Positions 22,846-34,680 of a DNA stretch of 64,000 nt are shown here, piece by piece. The DNA comes from Eledone cirrhosa (Eukaryota; Mollusca; Cephalopoda; Octopoda; Eledonidae). A program made the translations under genes and the position numbers. Under the pieces are notes generated by a model. It searched no databases, was not told where the DNA came from, and saw only the letters and a list, made by a program, of their open reading frames with translations. Each line of letters starts with the position of its first letter. The stretch's first letter is position 1. The stretch lies in assembly GCA_964016885.1 (NCBI GenBank), contig OZ024743.1, positions 10,649,439-10,713,438 of the forward strand, read 5' to 3'.

Positions 22846-25070
22846 TTCTTACATTTATTGCATATTTCACCCTTTCTCTTGTTTTGTTTAAATAAATAAC
22901 TTCTTTATTAACCCCCACATGTCACTGTTAGTTCCTTTCACCATTTCTTGTTTTGTATGTTTGAAAAATCATGCATGAAATTGCTCTCAGATCGTTGTCA
23001 TCACCATCATCATCATCATCATTATTTTCATGTATTCAACTGTTTCATATAAGTTTCTACTGCATCACTAAATGCACCTTCCAGAATTGAGTGTAGTATT
23101 GCCTTTTTCCAAAGTAGAATTGTGTTTATATGCTACATCTATTTTGCCTTATTATGACATTTGTTTTGTTGTTTCTGGAGCAAATTTAGTGTTTGGTCAG
23201 TTTGTTAATTATGTTATGTGTTACAGTATTGTGTGGTGACTGTGTATTGTATGTGCTGTCTTAGTTGCGTTATATTATTGAGCAGTGATTGTATAGAAAA
23301 AGTGTTGCATGAATTGTGTTATTTTATTGGATGGTGATTGTATAGGGTAGTGTATAGTTGTATATCATATGTGGTGGACAGAGAGTGTAATGAATACATT
23401 TTTAGGATTTTTCTATATTATCAATATTCCGCTCCAATTATCATTGCTACTGTTTTCATTTTCATAGCTATTTATTTTCATTTTAAGATGTTTGTAGTTT
23501 GATAACTTCTTCCTGTGCAAAGTTTTGACCAGAAGGGATTAAAAATACATTCTCCATTAATGTCACAAAAGATAATATACATAATATACCCCATGCTAAG
23601 TTTTCAATGATCACATGCTCATCATGTAATGTAGTTCCACTAATATTAACAAGGAAGATATCTTATATCTAAAGTGCAGGAACTTATGCCATAGGTAATA
23701 CTTGAATAGAACTGATTAAACAACAATAGCAGAACATTAACAATAGTCAAAATAGTATTTGTATTCTTTTACAAACACAGCAGGATTCTCTAGTTGAAAC
23801 ACTGAATCTCCAGGTTCCACTACCCTCATTTGGCAAAATAGCAAGAGAGAGAAATGGCAGTGACTTTCAGAGATTAGTTGATATCTTCACAGGAAAATTC
23901 CATTTAGGGTTTGATTTGGATTAAAATATTTGTAATTGTAAAAAAAAACAATTCTCTCTTGATGAAGTTAAAGCATCACCATTATCATCATCATCATTAC
24001 CATTATAATCATCATCATCATCATCATCATCATCATTGTTGTTATCATTGTTGTAATCATTATCATCATCATCAACACCAGCACCATCACAACCCCCACC
24101 AGTAATATTAATAAGCTGCAGCAGAAATACCATCACCCTTGCCATCAAGACTTATTCATGTTTGTCTCCTGCTGTCTGCAATGTTATATTTAAAACATTA
24201 TTATTCATACTTTGGCATTGTCATGGAGATACACTCCAACAATTCCCACCTTTTGGTTTAAGGTTAAGCACAATAATCAATCATATTTGTTAAATGACAT
24301 TTTCTCCCTTCTGTTAGACTTTAGCTTCTTTTTTTAATTCTAAAAACAACATTGCCTTTTGAAATCATTTTATCTTTTATTTTTATCAATTCTACAAAAA
24401 ACAGAATTAGTATTATTTTCTTTGCTTCTGTCTTACTAAGATTTGATTAAAATGAAGACTTATATTTTAGTAAATGGCAATGCTATGAATATAATTTTTG
24501 GAGAAAGTGAATTAGGTTCTAACTTTACTATACCAATAATAAATAAATTATTGATAATTTGACCTTTAAAATAAATTTAGAATATATGTTTTTAAAAGGA
24601 TATCCGTGACAGGCCACTATACATTCTTGTCAAGTTCTATTTGCTTCAGACAACATAATAAAAGATAAATATATATTGAAGTAATTATTACATATCTAAA
24701 GCAATTCATACAGTCAGATACAAGCTGTATTTTTAAGTTTGACTTGTTATAATAGTGATCAGTAAGTATTTTATAGAAATGCATATTGAACTGTCTCTTA
24801 TATAAATAAAAACTTGTTTTGAAATGATGTACTATTAATTTAAATATTCATGCAATCTAAATTTCAAATTAATATATGAATAATATATGAACCAAAAGGC
24901 TTAAATATATAAAGGTTTCGAATATATGAAGAATATATAAGTGCAAAATGACAACAACCAGAGAACTAATTAGAAACATAGAAAACAAAATAAAGTGTCA
25001 TGTCAGAACATACATTGATTAATGTGGAAGCAGTTATAGGAAACTCAATACTGTATGCTAAATACAAATA
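22846..25070. other. no gene recognised; (CAT)n runs
   Basis: (ATC/CAT) microsatellites lie at about 22999-23024 and 23976-24078. The latter produces His-rich and Asp-rich frames on the two strands that are artefacts. The rest is AT-rich and unrecognised. Confidence 0.45.
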
Positions 25071-25079
25071 ACATGATAC

Positions 25080-25620
25080 AGGGGAGCAGAGCTTTACATG
25101 TGATGGTTGTGCAAGAATTATCATTAAAATAGGTACCTATGAAATGAAGCCAATGAACTGCTGAGATATCTCACTAGACATAGTGAATAGTTTATAGGTG
25201 ACATAATTAGTACTATAGTAGTTGTAGTGCAACAGAATTGTAGAAGATAAAGGAGCAACAAAAGGTCTTTCTTTCAATATAAAAGGCACACGGTATGAAG
25301 CATATGTAAAAAGACATTTATTGCATGGTAATGAAACATAGACATTGAATGTGGACAATTTCCAAAGTTGGGTTTGATACATTGAATGCACAAATGTTCT
25401 TCAAGAACAGAAAGCTATTAATATTAAGAGACAGAAGAACTAAATGATCTGGTGGGGTCATGGGATGTGAATGGATGTAAAGATGGGTATAAAGATGACA
25501 TATTGATAAAGTACAGTGTTTGTCGTTAACTAAATCATGATGGAGTCAGATCTCAGAATGTTAGACCTCACATAAAAGATGATGTAGGAATGAGACGAGA
25601 GGCTGTAAGAGACAAATCCA
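25080..25620 (+). pseudogene. LINE ORF2 fragment, C-terminal half, decayed
   Basis: The translation near 25240-25350 gives LTSKGTSLSIKGTRYEAYVK and RHLLHGNET, then a stop. This corresponds to the LINE region after the RT palm where 'Y...V...LLYGSETW' is expected. Later pieces (W-W-G-H-G, then an Asp-rich stretch) fit the following 'RWFGHVER'-type segment. Several stops are present. It is similar in type to 36480-36920. Identification is by motif order only. Confidence 0.45.
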
Positions 25621-26093
25621 CCCTAGAAAAATATTTATTACACCATGTACTGCCACCTACCACCAGTCAATTCCTATTTTATGACTACTGCTAAGATTCT
25701 TGCATTTTTAAAATTTACTAATAAAATACCAAGCTTAATTACAACATTAAAATTTATATAGTTTCAAATTTGACTATTACAATGTCAAGAGTAAAAGAGC
25801 AATATTTAAAAACAATGTTAACGGCACAGATGGCCTGGAAAGCATGTAAACCAGTTGGATAATATTGGTTAAACTAAATGTAATATCACTAACTTCGCTA
25901 TAAACCCAATGTAATATTTGGTATATTTTTTGTGGGCAATTTCAGCACCTTTCGTTCAAAGTAAGGTGTTCTGGTGGTATTAAGACCTTTAACATGCGTG
26001 GTTACTACATGTCAGTGACTTCCAACTTTTTGACAACAAACAGCTGTGAAACTTTCAGGAAAAGAGCAATCTCTAAATCACAATGCTCTACCT

Positions 26094-26321
26094 TTAACCA
26101 TTTAGCATTTAAACTGGCCATATCTGGCCAGCATTCTTTCATCTCTTTCTGTTGAAACCAGCCATAACTGTCCACTCATATTGATGTTAGTGTATTGTCC
26201 TCAAAATAAATAATATCAAAATCTCATAGATTCAATATTATGTGAAATAATTATGCAAGATAAAGCCTTTAAACGAAAATATAATAGTATATATAGAGTA
26301 ATGTAAATGCTAAAGGGTTAA
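26094..26321 (+). repeat. 228-bp element with TTAA-flanked inverted ends (possible piggyBac-type MITE, family 1)
   Basis: The left end TTAACCATTTAGCATTTA and the right end TAAATGCTAAAGGGTTAA are inverted repeats with one mismatch in 18 bp. Next to the left end is AACTGGCCATATCTGGCC. A second copy, inverted, is at 31643-31860. Ends of the form TTAA-CC(C) fit piggyBac-derived short elements (TTAA target duplication, inverted repeat starting CCC). No transposase is encoded. Confidence 0.65.
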
Positions 26322-26482
26322 GTCAATGATTTCAGCATGCCTTTTAATTTGCTGAGTTAGCTTGATGTCTGTCATCATTTATCTAAAAGGAAATGTTAAT
26401 CAGAACAGATTAGAAAAAAAGGTTAGACCTATTAAAAGATGTCTCCTTAAAGAACTGAGAAACTCTGTATATGTATGTATAT

Positions 26483-26820
26483 TCATCATCATCATCATTT
26501 TACGTCCGCTTTTCCCTGCTTACAAGGGTGGGACGGGAACTGATTCTAGCTTGATTTCTACAGCTGGATGCCCTTCCTAACACCAACCTCATTTACAGTG
26601 AGTGTGGGGTGCTTTTTTGCCATGACACCTCCACGACCACTTTGCAGTGGGATGATAGGGACCTCAGACCCTATCATATCATTTCTACAGCTGAGTAAAC
26701 TGGAGCAATGTGAAATAAAGTGTCTTGCTCAAGGAAACAACACATCACCTGGTCTGAGAATTGAACTCACAACCTTTCGATTGCAAAGCTAATACTCTAA
26801 CCACTAAGCCATGTGCCTCC
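26483..26820 (-). repeat. tRNA-derived SINE (family B), near full length
   Basis: On the minus strand it starts GAGGCACATGGCTTAGTGGT (A box) and has GGTTGTGAGTTCAATTC (B box). It continues GATGTGTTGTTTCCTTGAGC, ATTGCTCCAGTTTACTCAGC, GAAGGGCATCCAGCTGTAG and GCGGACGTAAAATGATGATG, ending in a (GAT)n tail. Two further copies are at 32786-33110 (minus) and 46690-46970 (plus, head missing). The copies are about 90% or more alike by eye, so the family was active fairly recently. Confidence 0.8.
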
Positions 26821-26904
26821 ATGTATATATAGATATATGTATGTACACATGCACATACAGACAATGAACTTTTCCCCAGCTTCTATTTACCAAATTCCAT
26901 TCAC

Positions 26905-27045
26905 AAGCTATTGTGGTATTGGTCAATTTGAGGTTACAGTAGAAGGCACTACTAGCCTATGGTGCCATGCAGTAGGCTCGAACCCAAGATCATGTGGAGG
27001 CAAAGCAAACATTTTAACCACACTGTCAAACCTGTGCTATTGTTT
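26905..27045 (-). repeat. tRNA-derived SINE (same type as 480-635)
   Basis: The minus strand reads CAGGTTTGACAGTGTGGTTA (A box), TTTGCTTTGCC, GATCTTGGGTTCGAGCC (B box), CTACTGCATGGCACC and CTTCTACTGTAACCTC. This is the head and first part of the common octopus SINE with a GGCACCTTGGGCAAG-like linker. Confidence 0.6.
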
Positions 27046-28095
27046 CTAGAAGTGTCATTAGTCTTCTTGCTCGATTATATTGATGTGTAACATTTAAATG
27101 TTCAATTTATAAAATTCTCTTCATTTTGAGAAATATGCATTTTTCTGTTCAGATAATTGGTTAAATTTTAGCTTGTAACCAGCTACCCTTTCTAATATAA
27201 TTGACTCTTTGTTAATGAACATCATGGTAATAAAAATCGTGATAATAAAAATCATGGTAATGAATGAAATAATGTCAATGAATGATTTCCATAGAAAAAT
27301 AAAGAATTAAAAATGAAGGTAATGGAAAGTTGTTTAGATTCACTTATGCTAATTCTGGGTGCATGTGTATGGGTGTGGTTATCCTAAATGTTACATTGAA
27401 TGATTTTCTTTTATTCACATGCTTCTGTTAATAGTATGTAATGAGTAGGACAAACCAGAATTTATCAACACACTAAATTGAAAGCTAAGTTTCTTTGTGT
27501 CTGTTTATTCTTGCAATCCATTACATTATTGGACAATTATTACATCATTTTTTTTACTATACGCATCAATGTTTATTGATAATTTGTTTTTATTAATTCT
27601 TAGAGGAATGTTTTAAGTGTAGACTTTTGGTATTGATTAAGGATTTTGAACAAATTGTCCTTGGATACATATATTTTAATTGATGTCGCAACGAATTTTT
27701 GTGATAACAAATGAGGTTCTGAAATAAATTAGTCTTGTTACTAAAGGGTCAACTGTACTACCTTCTCAACCAAAATGGGAAAGTGATATGTATTTCCAAC
27801 TGAGTTGCCTGAGCTAAAGTGATTAATATGACTGAAACCAATGCCAGTAATTAGTTTGAACACATAGCATTAAGATTTGTAGCCCAGCACCCTAACAACA
27901 TACCCATTGTGCCTGTATAAATGTCCATGGTAGATTTCTTAGTAAGTTTTTTTGTTTCTTATTTCTTTTAATTTTAATTACAAATTGATAAATGTAATGT
28001 TCTCATTAAATAAAATTAATGGGAGTGTCTGAAATAAAATTAGATTAGAGGTAAAAAAAAATGTTTATTGACATATATTGTATTTAATATTAATT
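27046..28095. other. no gene recognised
   Basis: AT-rich sequence. A weak tRNA-like stretch around 27865-27910 may be another SINE remnant. Nothing else is supported. Confidence 0.4.
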
Positions 28096-28096
28096 G

Positions 28097-28300
28097 TGTG
28101 GCCTTGTGGTTAGCATGAAACCTACAACCATATGATTCATGATCATATGGTTGTAGGTTTCATTTCCAGCCTGGGTGACATATACTGTCCTTGAGCAAGG
28201 CACTTCTTTTCACATTGATCCAGTTCACCCAGATTAAAATTAGTATCAATGGCAGCTGGGAATTAGACCCACAACATACTATTGTCCTGTACTCTCAGTC
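28097..28300 (+). repeat. tRNA-derived SINE with a palindromic head
   Basis: GTGGCCTTGTGGTTAGCATG (A box) and GGTTGTAGGTTTCATTTCC (B box) are followed by TGTCCTTGAGCAAGGCACTT, as in tRNA-derived SINEs. The anticodon-side half has become a near-perfect inverted copy of the B-box half: arms 28117-28136 and 28142-28161, 20 bp without mismatch, with a 5-nt spacer. Confidence 0.6.
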
Positions 28301-28742
28301 ACATAATACCCATGAAACTAACATAAGCTCTGAGCCTCATCCAGCTTGCGCATGTAAAACCTTAATGACACCAACACTTTATATTTGAATTTGAATTTCA
28401 AATTTTAATTTAACTATTTTTAAGTTTGGTACCAGTTCAAATCTTTGATTACGAAAATATCACTTTTACTAATCAAAAAGATAACTAAAAAAATTGAAGT
28501 TTTTACTGTAGAAATACATAAATATATCAGTTCATTATTATCAATTGTTTTTTTTTGTTATTTAACAACAGGTTAACCTTTGTTGAGCACAACTACCTAT
28601 GATCAAAGTTTTTCCAGCTGATGCCATCCCATTTTTTACAAGCATCATCATCATTATCATCATTTAACATCCATTGAACTAATGATGATGATGGATATGT
28701 AATATTATATTATACAGGTCTGGTGGCAGTGGAAACTTTTTT

Positions 28743-28917
28743 GGGCAGTATCGGTAGAGGGTCGGACGCCGTGCTTTCCAGCATAGCTACGTCTCTTTAC
28801 GATCTGAGTTCAAATCCCGTCAAGGTTGACTTTGCCTTTCATCCTTACGGGGTCGATAAAATAAAGTACCAGTAATGCACTGGGTAATTGCTGGCCTTGT
28901 GCCTAAAGTAGAAACAA
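28743..28917 (+). repeat. cephalopod tRNA-derived SINE (family A) flanked by a ~39-bp direct repeat
   Basis: GGGCAGTATCGGTAGAGGGT (A box), GATCTGAGTTCAAATCCC (B box), CTTTCATCCTTACGGGGTCG, AAGTACCAGTAATGCACTGG and TTGCTGGCCTTGTGCC are present; the first few head bases are missing. The flanks 28704-28742 and 28918-28956 are the same ~39-bp sequence with one difference (…TATAC(A/G)GGTCTGGTGGCAG…). This is an unusually long target duplication. Confidence 0.75.
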
Positions 28918-28959
28918 TTATATTATACGGGTCTGGTGGCAGTGGAAACTTTTTTTTTT

Positions 28960-29892
28960 TCAGGATATCTCATCTGTTACATGCTTTCCTCTGTGGTTCC
29001 ACACAGGCCAGCTGATCCAGGTTGAGGGCAGCTGAGACGTCTTAAATTCCCATGTGAAAACTTGATTTTATGGTGAACTGTGTAGTTCACACCCGAATTG
29101 ATGGTCATGTCTGTGAGAAGAAGCTCGTAATAGACAACACTCATCCAATTCCACCAAATTGAAAGCATAACCTTTTACGTGTGAAATCCTGCTATAGAGG
29201 GTGTTTGTTGTTATTCACTGCACTTTTCCCCTGATTGTTTGCACTTCATATTGTTGCAGGTGATCCATTGTTCACCCCTGTCACAATTCTCTCATTTCCT
29301 TCTCGTTTCTGAAAAGATTCACAGATGGGCGAGGTCAGCCTCATTCAATTGATGTGAAACCCAAACATCGAGCCTGCTGATGTAACCAAGTTGATGCAGA
29401 TAGCTTTCAACATTTGATTTGGGTATTTGATTTGGGTATCATCCTCATGGTATGACAGGGGTTAGTGTTGACAAACTCATTTATTTTGCAGCTGTTAATC
29501 TCAGTTGGCCAGCCAGAGTGAGGTGCATCTTGAACCAAAAATTTCCTGGTAGAAATCTTGAAAACCACTTCTGGCACACACATTCTGTAAAAGCATCCTT
29601 CCCATATACAGATCATATCTTCCTGCATGTTTCTGATACTTTCCTGGTTTGTTTCATTTTAATAAATAAGCATGAGGTGTCAATAATGTTTTGGTTCTCC
29701 ATTTTCAAGATGATACCAAGCAGATAAAAGACAATCTATCTCGACAGAAGTCCGTGTTGAACTACGATTAAGTATCAAGTATCTAGCATATGTACAAGCT
29801 GAAGGGACAGACTGGAGTTAACAACTTTTAGAGTGCTTGAAGTTTAATGTTGACAAAAACCGAATGGACTTTTTGGCCAACCCAATAATAAA
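28960..29892 (-). pseudogene. mariner-type DNA transposon relic with one terminal repeat
   Basis: The right end at 29868-29892 (ACTTTTTGGCCAACCCAATA) is a typical mariner terminal inverted repeat in reverse. Reading leftward on the minus strand, pieces of transposase appear in order. First is a helix-turn-helix N-terminal part, including 29628-29407 with F-x-x-STRKFLVQDAPHSGWPTEIN, like the 'LKDEPRSGRPTE' stretch. Next come C-E-S-F-Q-K-R-E-G-N-E-R, then a piece from 29168 with LSIWWNWMSVVYYELLLTDM, like 'CIWWDWKGVVYYELLP'. Stops and frameshifts abound. The left part and left terminal repeat are missing. It is dead; it is closer to the mariner than the Tc1 side of the superfamily. Confidence 0.75.
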
Positions 29893-30035
29893 ATAACTAT
29901 CCATATTATTAAGCTGATATTTAACAAATATATTCTTCTATAACATTATATTTTATTTAAAGATAAATATTTAAAAACAAGTTCATCGTGATAGAATTGG
30001 GGTGGTTTGGGGCGTGTTGGTATCAAAGGGTTAAT
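29893..30035 (-). repeat. dispersed AT-rich element, family 2, inverted partial copy
   Basis: It ends GTTGGTATCAAAGGGTTAA, the reverse complement of TTAACCCTTTGATACCAAC, the end also present at 8706 and 745. The interior is AT-rich with TAAAGATAAATATTTAAAAA. It lies directly beside the mariner terminal repeat at 29892, so the mariner may have inserted into it. Confidence 0.5.
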
Positions 30036-30234
30036 CTGATAATTGGTAAATTTTTAATGGAGTCCACTCTGTAGCAAGTATTTTGGCCAAGTTTTCTGTT
30101 TAAAAATAGTTACTTACCATTAGTTTCAAAGGTCCTGCCATGATTCCTTTTCTAAATAAGCTAATAAACAATATTATATTTTTTAAATTTCACTTCCTGC
30201 TAATGTATCTTAGATTGAATTTAAAAGTGTTTTT

Positions 30235-30650
30235 CAGACATCGCTAGATCTGTTTTGGCCATTAAACTTCAACCCTTTTCTCATCACTTTGACATTGCTA
30301 CTCTATTCTAGAAATACTTCGTTGTTCTGCCAAACTTTCTTCACTCAAACCTACACTTAAGGCTGCTAATCAAATATCTTGTCTTTCTACTAATTCTCAT
30401 TGTTTCACTGTGGTTGTTCTCTCTTATTAAAAGTGTTTCTAATCTTTTTTTTTTTCCCCTCAAAAATCCCTTATAGAATTCTCTTCCTCCTTGTTTCCCT
30501 GAGAGGTATGATGTTAATATTTTTAAATCTTCTGTTGATAGCATTTGATTTCAAAGACATCTTATTTCCTTTCTTTTATAACACTTCCCCCACCAACAAA
30601 AAATTACTGGCTTGCTAAGGGTTGCTTGGGGCTTGCTTGTTACTTGCCAC
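30235..30650 (+). pseudogene. LINE ORF2 extreme C-terminus, decayed
   Basis: The plus strand gives L-A-I-K-L-Q-P-F-S-H-H-F-D-I-A-T-L-F, a stop, then K-Y-F-V-V-L-P. This corresponds to the widespread LINE ending 'LxHRRxVAxLSLFYRYFxGxC'. Later N-S-L-P-P-C-F-P-E-R-Y-D-V-N-I-F-K-S fits the final 'WNSLPxxVFPxxYNLxxFKxxV' block. A second copy of the first half lies at 34800-34960 and is very similar (CGCTAGATCTGTTTTGGCCA in both). Stops make it non-functional. Confidence 0.6.
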
Positions 30651-31124
30651 CTTGTTATGTGTGATTTCAAATAAAAATAAAAATAAATTATTTACAATTG
30701 ATTTAGCATCATGCTAACAAATCTCCATGGTGATATCATTTAGATGTCTACATCACTTTACACTTTAACTTATCTCTATAATTATCTCTTTAATCTTATA
30801 ATCTATATTTCAATGTCAAATTCTGTAGAGTGTTGCTAATTTTATAACTGATTTAGCAGCATACCAACTAATCTCCAATAATGAAATAATGAAGACAGAT
30901 GTACCACACAGGTTATACAGTTTAACAGATCTGTATAATCGTCTTTCTGTTTATGTTTGGAAGGTATCAATAACATTTTCCACCAACCCTTTATATTCTG
31001 AGTTCAAGTTTCACCAGAATTCCTTTTGAATTTTGTTCCCTCTGGATTTTATGAAATAAATAAAAGTAATATAATATTAATTAGTTAACAGATTATATTC
31101 ATCCCTACCAAATTTTAAGACATT

Positions 31125-31310
31125 CTGCTCTGGTAGAGCATCGGACACCATGCTTCGTGGCATAGAGTTACGGCCCTTTACCTTCTGAGTTCAAATCCCA
31201 CCAAGGTTAGTTTTGCATTTTATCCTTACTAGGTTGATAAAATAAAACACCATCGATTTTCCCCTCACCTTCAAAATGCTGGCCTTGTGTCTAAAGTAGA
31301 AACAATTGTT
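31125..31310 (+). repeat. cephalopod tRNA-derived SINE (family A), 5'-truncated
   Basis: GGTAGAGCATCGGACACCAT, CTTCTGAGTTCAAATCCC (B box), TTTATCCTTACTAGGTTGAT, then ATGCTGGCCTTGTGTC and TAGAAACAATTG. The first ~20 bases of the head are replaced by unrelated sequence, and part of the body is deleted. Confidence 0.7.
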
Positions 31311-31642
31311 TCTTCAATCTTATCATTTAGATTTCCCTATTCATAATTCTAGCTAATGTATGATTCTAATATCATTGTAGATTTAGCCACATTTTAAGCA
31401 AGAAATGTCTAAAACCCTATTCTAAAGACAAGATATTGAAGTAATAGTCATGTAATACAAGTTTCCCCTGTTATGATGGCAATAATCCAATCTAATCTGA
31501 TCCAGAGCCTTCTCACTTCTGTTGGAGGGACCCCGCCCTCATTGACCTCCTGCACTTTCTGTTTGGTTTGATCATGTCAGAGGTATAGCCCTACTCACAA
31601 CATTTGGCCAAATGCATCCACCATGTGATTTAAATTTAAGGT

Positions 31643-31860
31643 TTAACCATTTAGAATTTACATTACTCTATATATACTATTGTATTTTTGTGGTAAATGC
31701 TTTATAATTATCTCACATATCGAATCTATGAGATTTTGATGTTATTTATTTTGAGAACAATACCTTAACATCAGTATGAGCAGCCAGTTATGGATGGTTT
31801 GAACAGAAAAAGGTGAGAGAATTCCGGCCCGATATGGCCAGTTTAAATGCTAAGGGTTAA
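31643..31860 (-). repeat. 218-bp TTAA-ended element (family 1), inverted copy
   Basis: The ends TTAACCATTTAGAATTTA and TAAATGCTAAGGGTTAA are inverted repeats, and the interior GATATGGCCAGTTTAAATGC is the reverse complement of the left part of 26094-26321. The shared interior words (GAATCTATGAGATTTTGATG, ATTTATTTTGAGAACAATAC) confirm the same family. Confidence 0.65.
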
Positions 31861-32545
31861 AATATACTCAGTCTTCATAGCTGTTATATATGGCAATGAT
31901 ATTCTTTTCAAGAACAAACTAAAGTATTGAAATTTTTCAAGAAATTTGATAGTTAATAAGAAATACAAAATTAATGACGATGTATCTCTAGCGTCTCTTT
32001 AAAATGTTTGTAAAATATCTAAAATAAAGTGGAGCATTTCTGTGGTAACTTCTAAATATAGGTATGAAACTTCCATTTTAAAAGTTTAGAGGTCAGAAGA
32101 ATCCTAGACATTTGACTAAACAGAACAGGAAGAAAAGATTAGGTATAAAGAAGAATGAGATACAACAAAGTGCTTCTATAAAAATAGATGAGGCACTTAG
32201 TAATGCATCAAAAAGAAGATAAATAAATTATTTTTGTGAGTCAAAAGTCAATGCTATTTAGAAGCCAAAATATTTTCCACCTAAATCTCAATCCATTAAG
32301 GCTGACACAAACAAAAGAATATTTGTGATTCAAATTAAATTTAAACTATTTCCTCATAGATTTGAAAAAGGAACGAATCAATTCAAATATTCTTACTATA
32401 TTTGTCTGTTTAAATGTTTCCATGTATGTATGCAGCCACTTGCATATGTACTTCAGTAAGTATGTGAGTGTGAAGATTTGTGCACATGAATGTATGTGTA
32501 TACATGTTTAAAAAAAAAATATATATATATACATACAGATATTTA
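31861..32545. other. no gene recognised
   Basis: AT-rich sequence with a short TATATATATATA run near 32518. Nothing is identified. Confidence 0.4.
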
Positions 32546-32569
32546 TATGAGCAAGTTGTGGTCTCTTCC

Positions 32570-32745
32570 CATCAGGTCCGTGAAAGTTTGGCAATCACCA
32601 TTGACGAATGCGAGAAAGTTCTCCAGGAAAGTTAACCATGAATCTTTAAAAAATCTCCCCACCGAAGTTAACAAACAACTTACTAGATCTACAAAACCTC
32701 TCCTTCTCTTACACTCTTGTGTCGAATGGGCAGATATTATTATTA
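32570..32745 (-). pseudogene. fragment sharing a LINE 3' segment with 47.06 kb
   Basis: The minus-strand stretch CTGCCCATTCGACACAAGAG followed by TGTAAGAGAAGGAGAGG is nearly identical to the plus-strand start of the LINE tail at 47062-47105, where it encodes C-P-F-D-T-S-V-Q-E-K-E-R-E-K. Beyond 'GAGAGG' the two diverge, so only about 45 bases are shared. The remaining 130 bases are not recognised. The open 84-codon frame over this stretch has no recognisable domain. Confidence 0.4.
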
Positions 32746-32785
32746 TTATCATCATCATCACTATGTGTGTATATATATATATATA

Positions 32786-33110
32786 TATCATCATCATTTC
32801 ATTTTACGTCCACTTTTTCCTTGCAAGGGTGGGACAGGAACTGATTCTGGCTTGATTTCTACAGCTGGATGCCCTTCCTAACACCAACCTCATTTACAGT
32901 GAGTCTGGGTGCTTTTTTGCCATGGCACCTCCACGACCACTTTGCAGTGGAATGATAGGGACCCCATCTCATTTCTACAGCTGAGTAAACTGGAGCAATG
33001 TGAAATAAAGTGTCTTGCTCAAGGAAACAACACATCACCCGGTCTGAGAATTGAACTCACAACCTTTCGATTGCAAGGCCAATGCTCTAACCACTAAGCC
33101 ATGTGCCTCT
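32786..33110 (-). repeat. tRNA-derived SINE (family B), near full length
   Basis: It has the same order of words as 26483-26820, from GAGGCACATGGCTTAGTGGT on the minus strand down to GTGGACGTAAAATGAAATGA. (TA)n runs lie directly on both sides (32768-32788 and 33111-33172). Confidence 0.8.
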
Positions 33111-33381
33111 ATATATATATATATTTTAATAAATATATATATATATACATATATATATATGTGTGTGTGTGTAGCTTGAATTCTTTCTGGCTTTGTTACT
33201 CTAAATATAGTGTTTAAAGAATTCTGTTTTCTTTAAACCCATCAACCAATGACCTCCACCCATCCCAATCACCACCCTCTCCTACCACCAGAAAAGGTAT
33301 AAATACCACCATATTACTTGGACAGTCTGCTTCCTGATAATTTCTCCTGAATGAAACAGTTCTAGTCCTGAAGAAGCCATT

Positions 33382-33427
<46 letters not shown>

Positions 33428-34680
33428 TCTAAACTATTGATATATTCCATAGATTTTGTCAGTATTTCTATGCAGTATATCAGATGCTTCAACTGTCAAT
33501 ATTGTTCTTCTTTGTAATAACTTTAATTCTGTTTATATATTTATTTATCATGGACTTTGTTGACATTTTAATATTTTCTCCCATACAAGCTGGATTTTTG
33601 CTATTATGCACTTCCATATACTATGCATGGTACTTCGCTCCTCGACATTGCGTCGTCTTTTTCTCCCTTTTTTCCTATACCTTTCAAAATTTAAACATTT
33701 TTAGGTAGAGATCAAATGTGGAAAAAACAACCCACCCTTTCAAGTTAACAATAAAACAAATAAGTGAAATGTCAAAAGCAATTTACATTCATGTTAAAAT
33801 TTAGCAAACTAAAGTGAATTGTTATCTGAAGAAGTTAAGAAATTATAATAAAAAATATATAAATCGACAACTATAGTTGAAATAGCTCCTTTATGTTGAA
33901 AAAGTTTAGACCATACCTTTTCAATTAGTATTGCAAGAAAATAAACATTTTAAATGAAGCAGAAAGGTATATATCGCTGTGACTATATATATATAGTAAT
34001 AATAAAATTGAAGACTAAAATCCAAAGAGGGCTCGATAAGGATAAATATATATCAAATATATAAGAACCATAGAGCAAATATTTATTAAAATAACAGATT
34101 AAAGTTTAAGCAAAGAATCGCTGCTTTCACCCTTAACGGGATCTTCTGAAACTAAAAAAATCAATCAGTGAATGCAGAAGTAAATATTTCGAAAAACGTT
34201 GCAACCGAAGGAAGACAGGAAGACGATACTTTTGAAACAAATATTGTTATATTTGGGGAGGGTCATGTTGTTATAATATTGCCAGAAATATATAATAAAA
34301 CACACTCACTGTTTGGTATGGGTTGTAATATATATATATATACGAACATTCTAATTGTTATATACACCTGTATTTACATTTGAATTAATATCGTTGTTAT
34401 TGTATATATTTGTGTGTATAAATATAAACCCACAAACACTGATAAATACACACATATACATTCTCACAAACATACACATGCATTCACACAAACATACACA
34501 CACATTCACGCAGAAACAATGGGTCTAATTTTTAAGTTGGGCCCTACTTTATGCATTTTAATAAAATGGTAGAAGGTAGAAAGCTTACTGTTTCTGGTGA
34601 CGAAGATGCATTTTCTTCTACTAGAAAATAAATAATCTTTAAGTTTAACATTTCTTTAGTTTATTATTGTCTTTATTTAG
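33111..34680. other. no gene recognised; (TA)n runs
   Basis: (TA)n lies at 33111-33172 and 33389-33424. A stretch near 33294 has a TATA-box-like AGGTATAAATACC, but no coding exon follows. A CA-rich run is at 34425-34505. Nothing else is recognised. Confidence 0.4.

Noticed and set aside
23911..24148. His-rich (plus) and Asp-rich (minus) frames
   Set aside because: Both are translations of a (CAT/ATC)n microsatellite.
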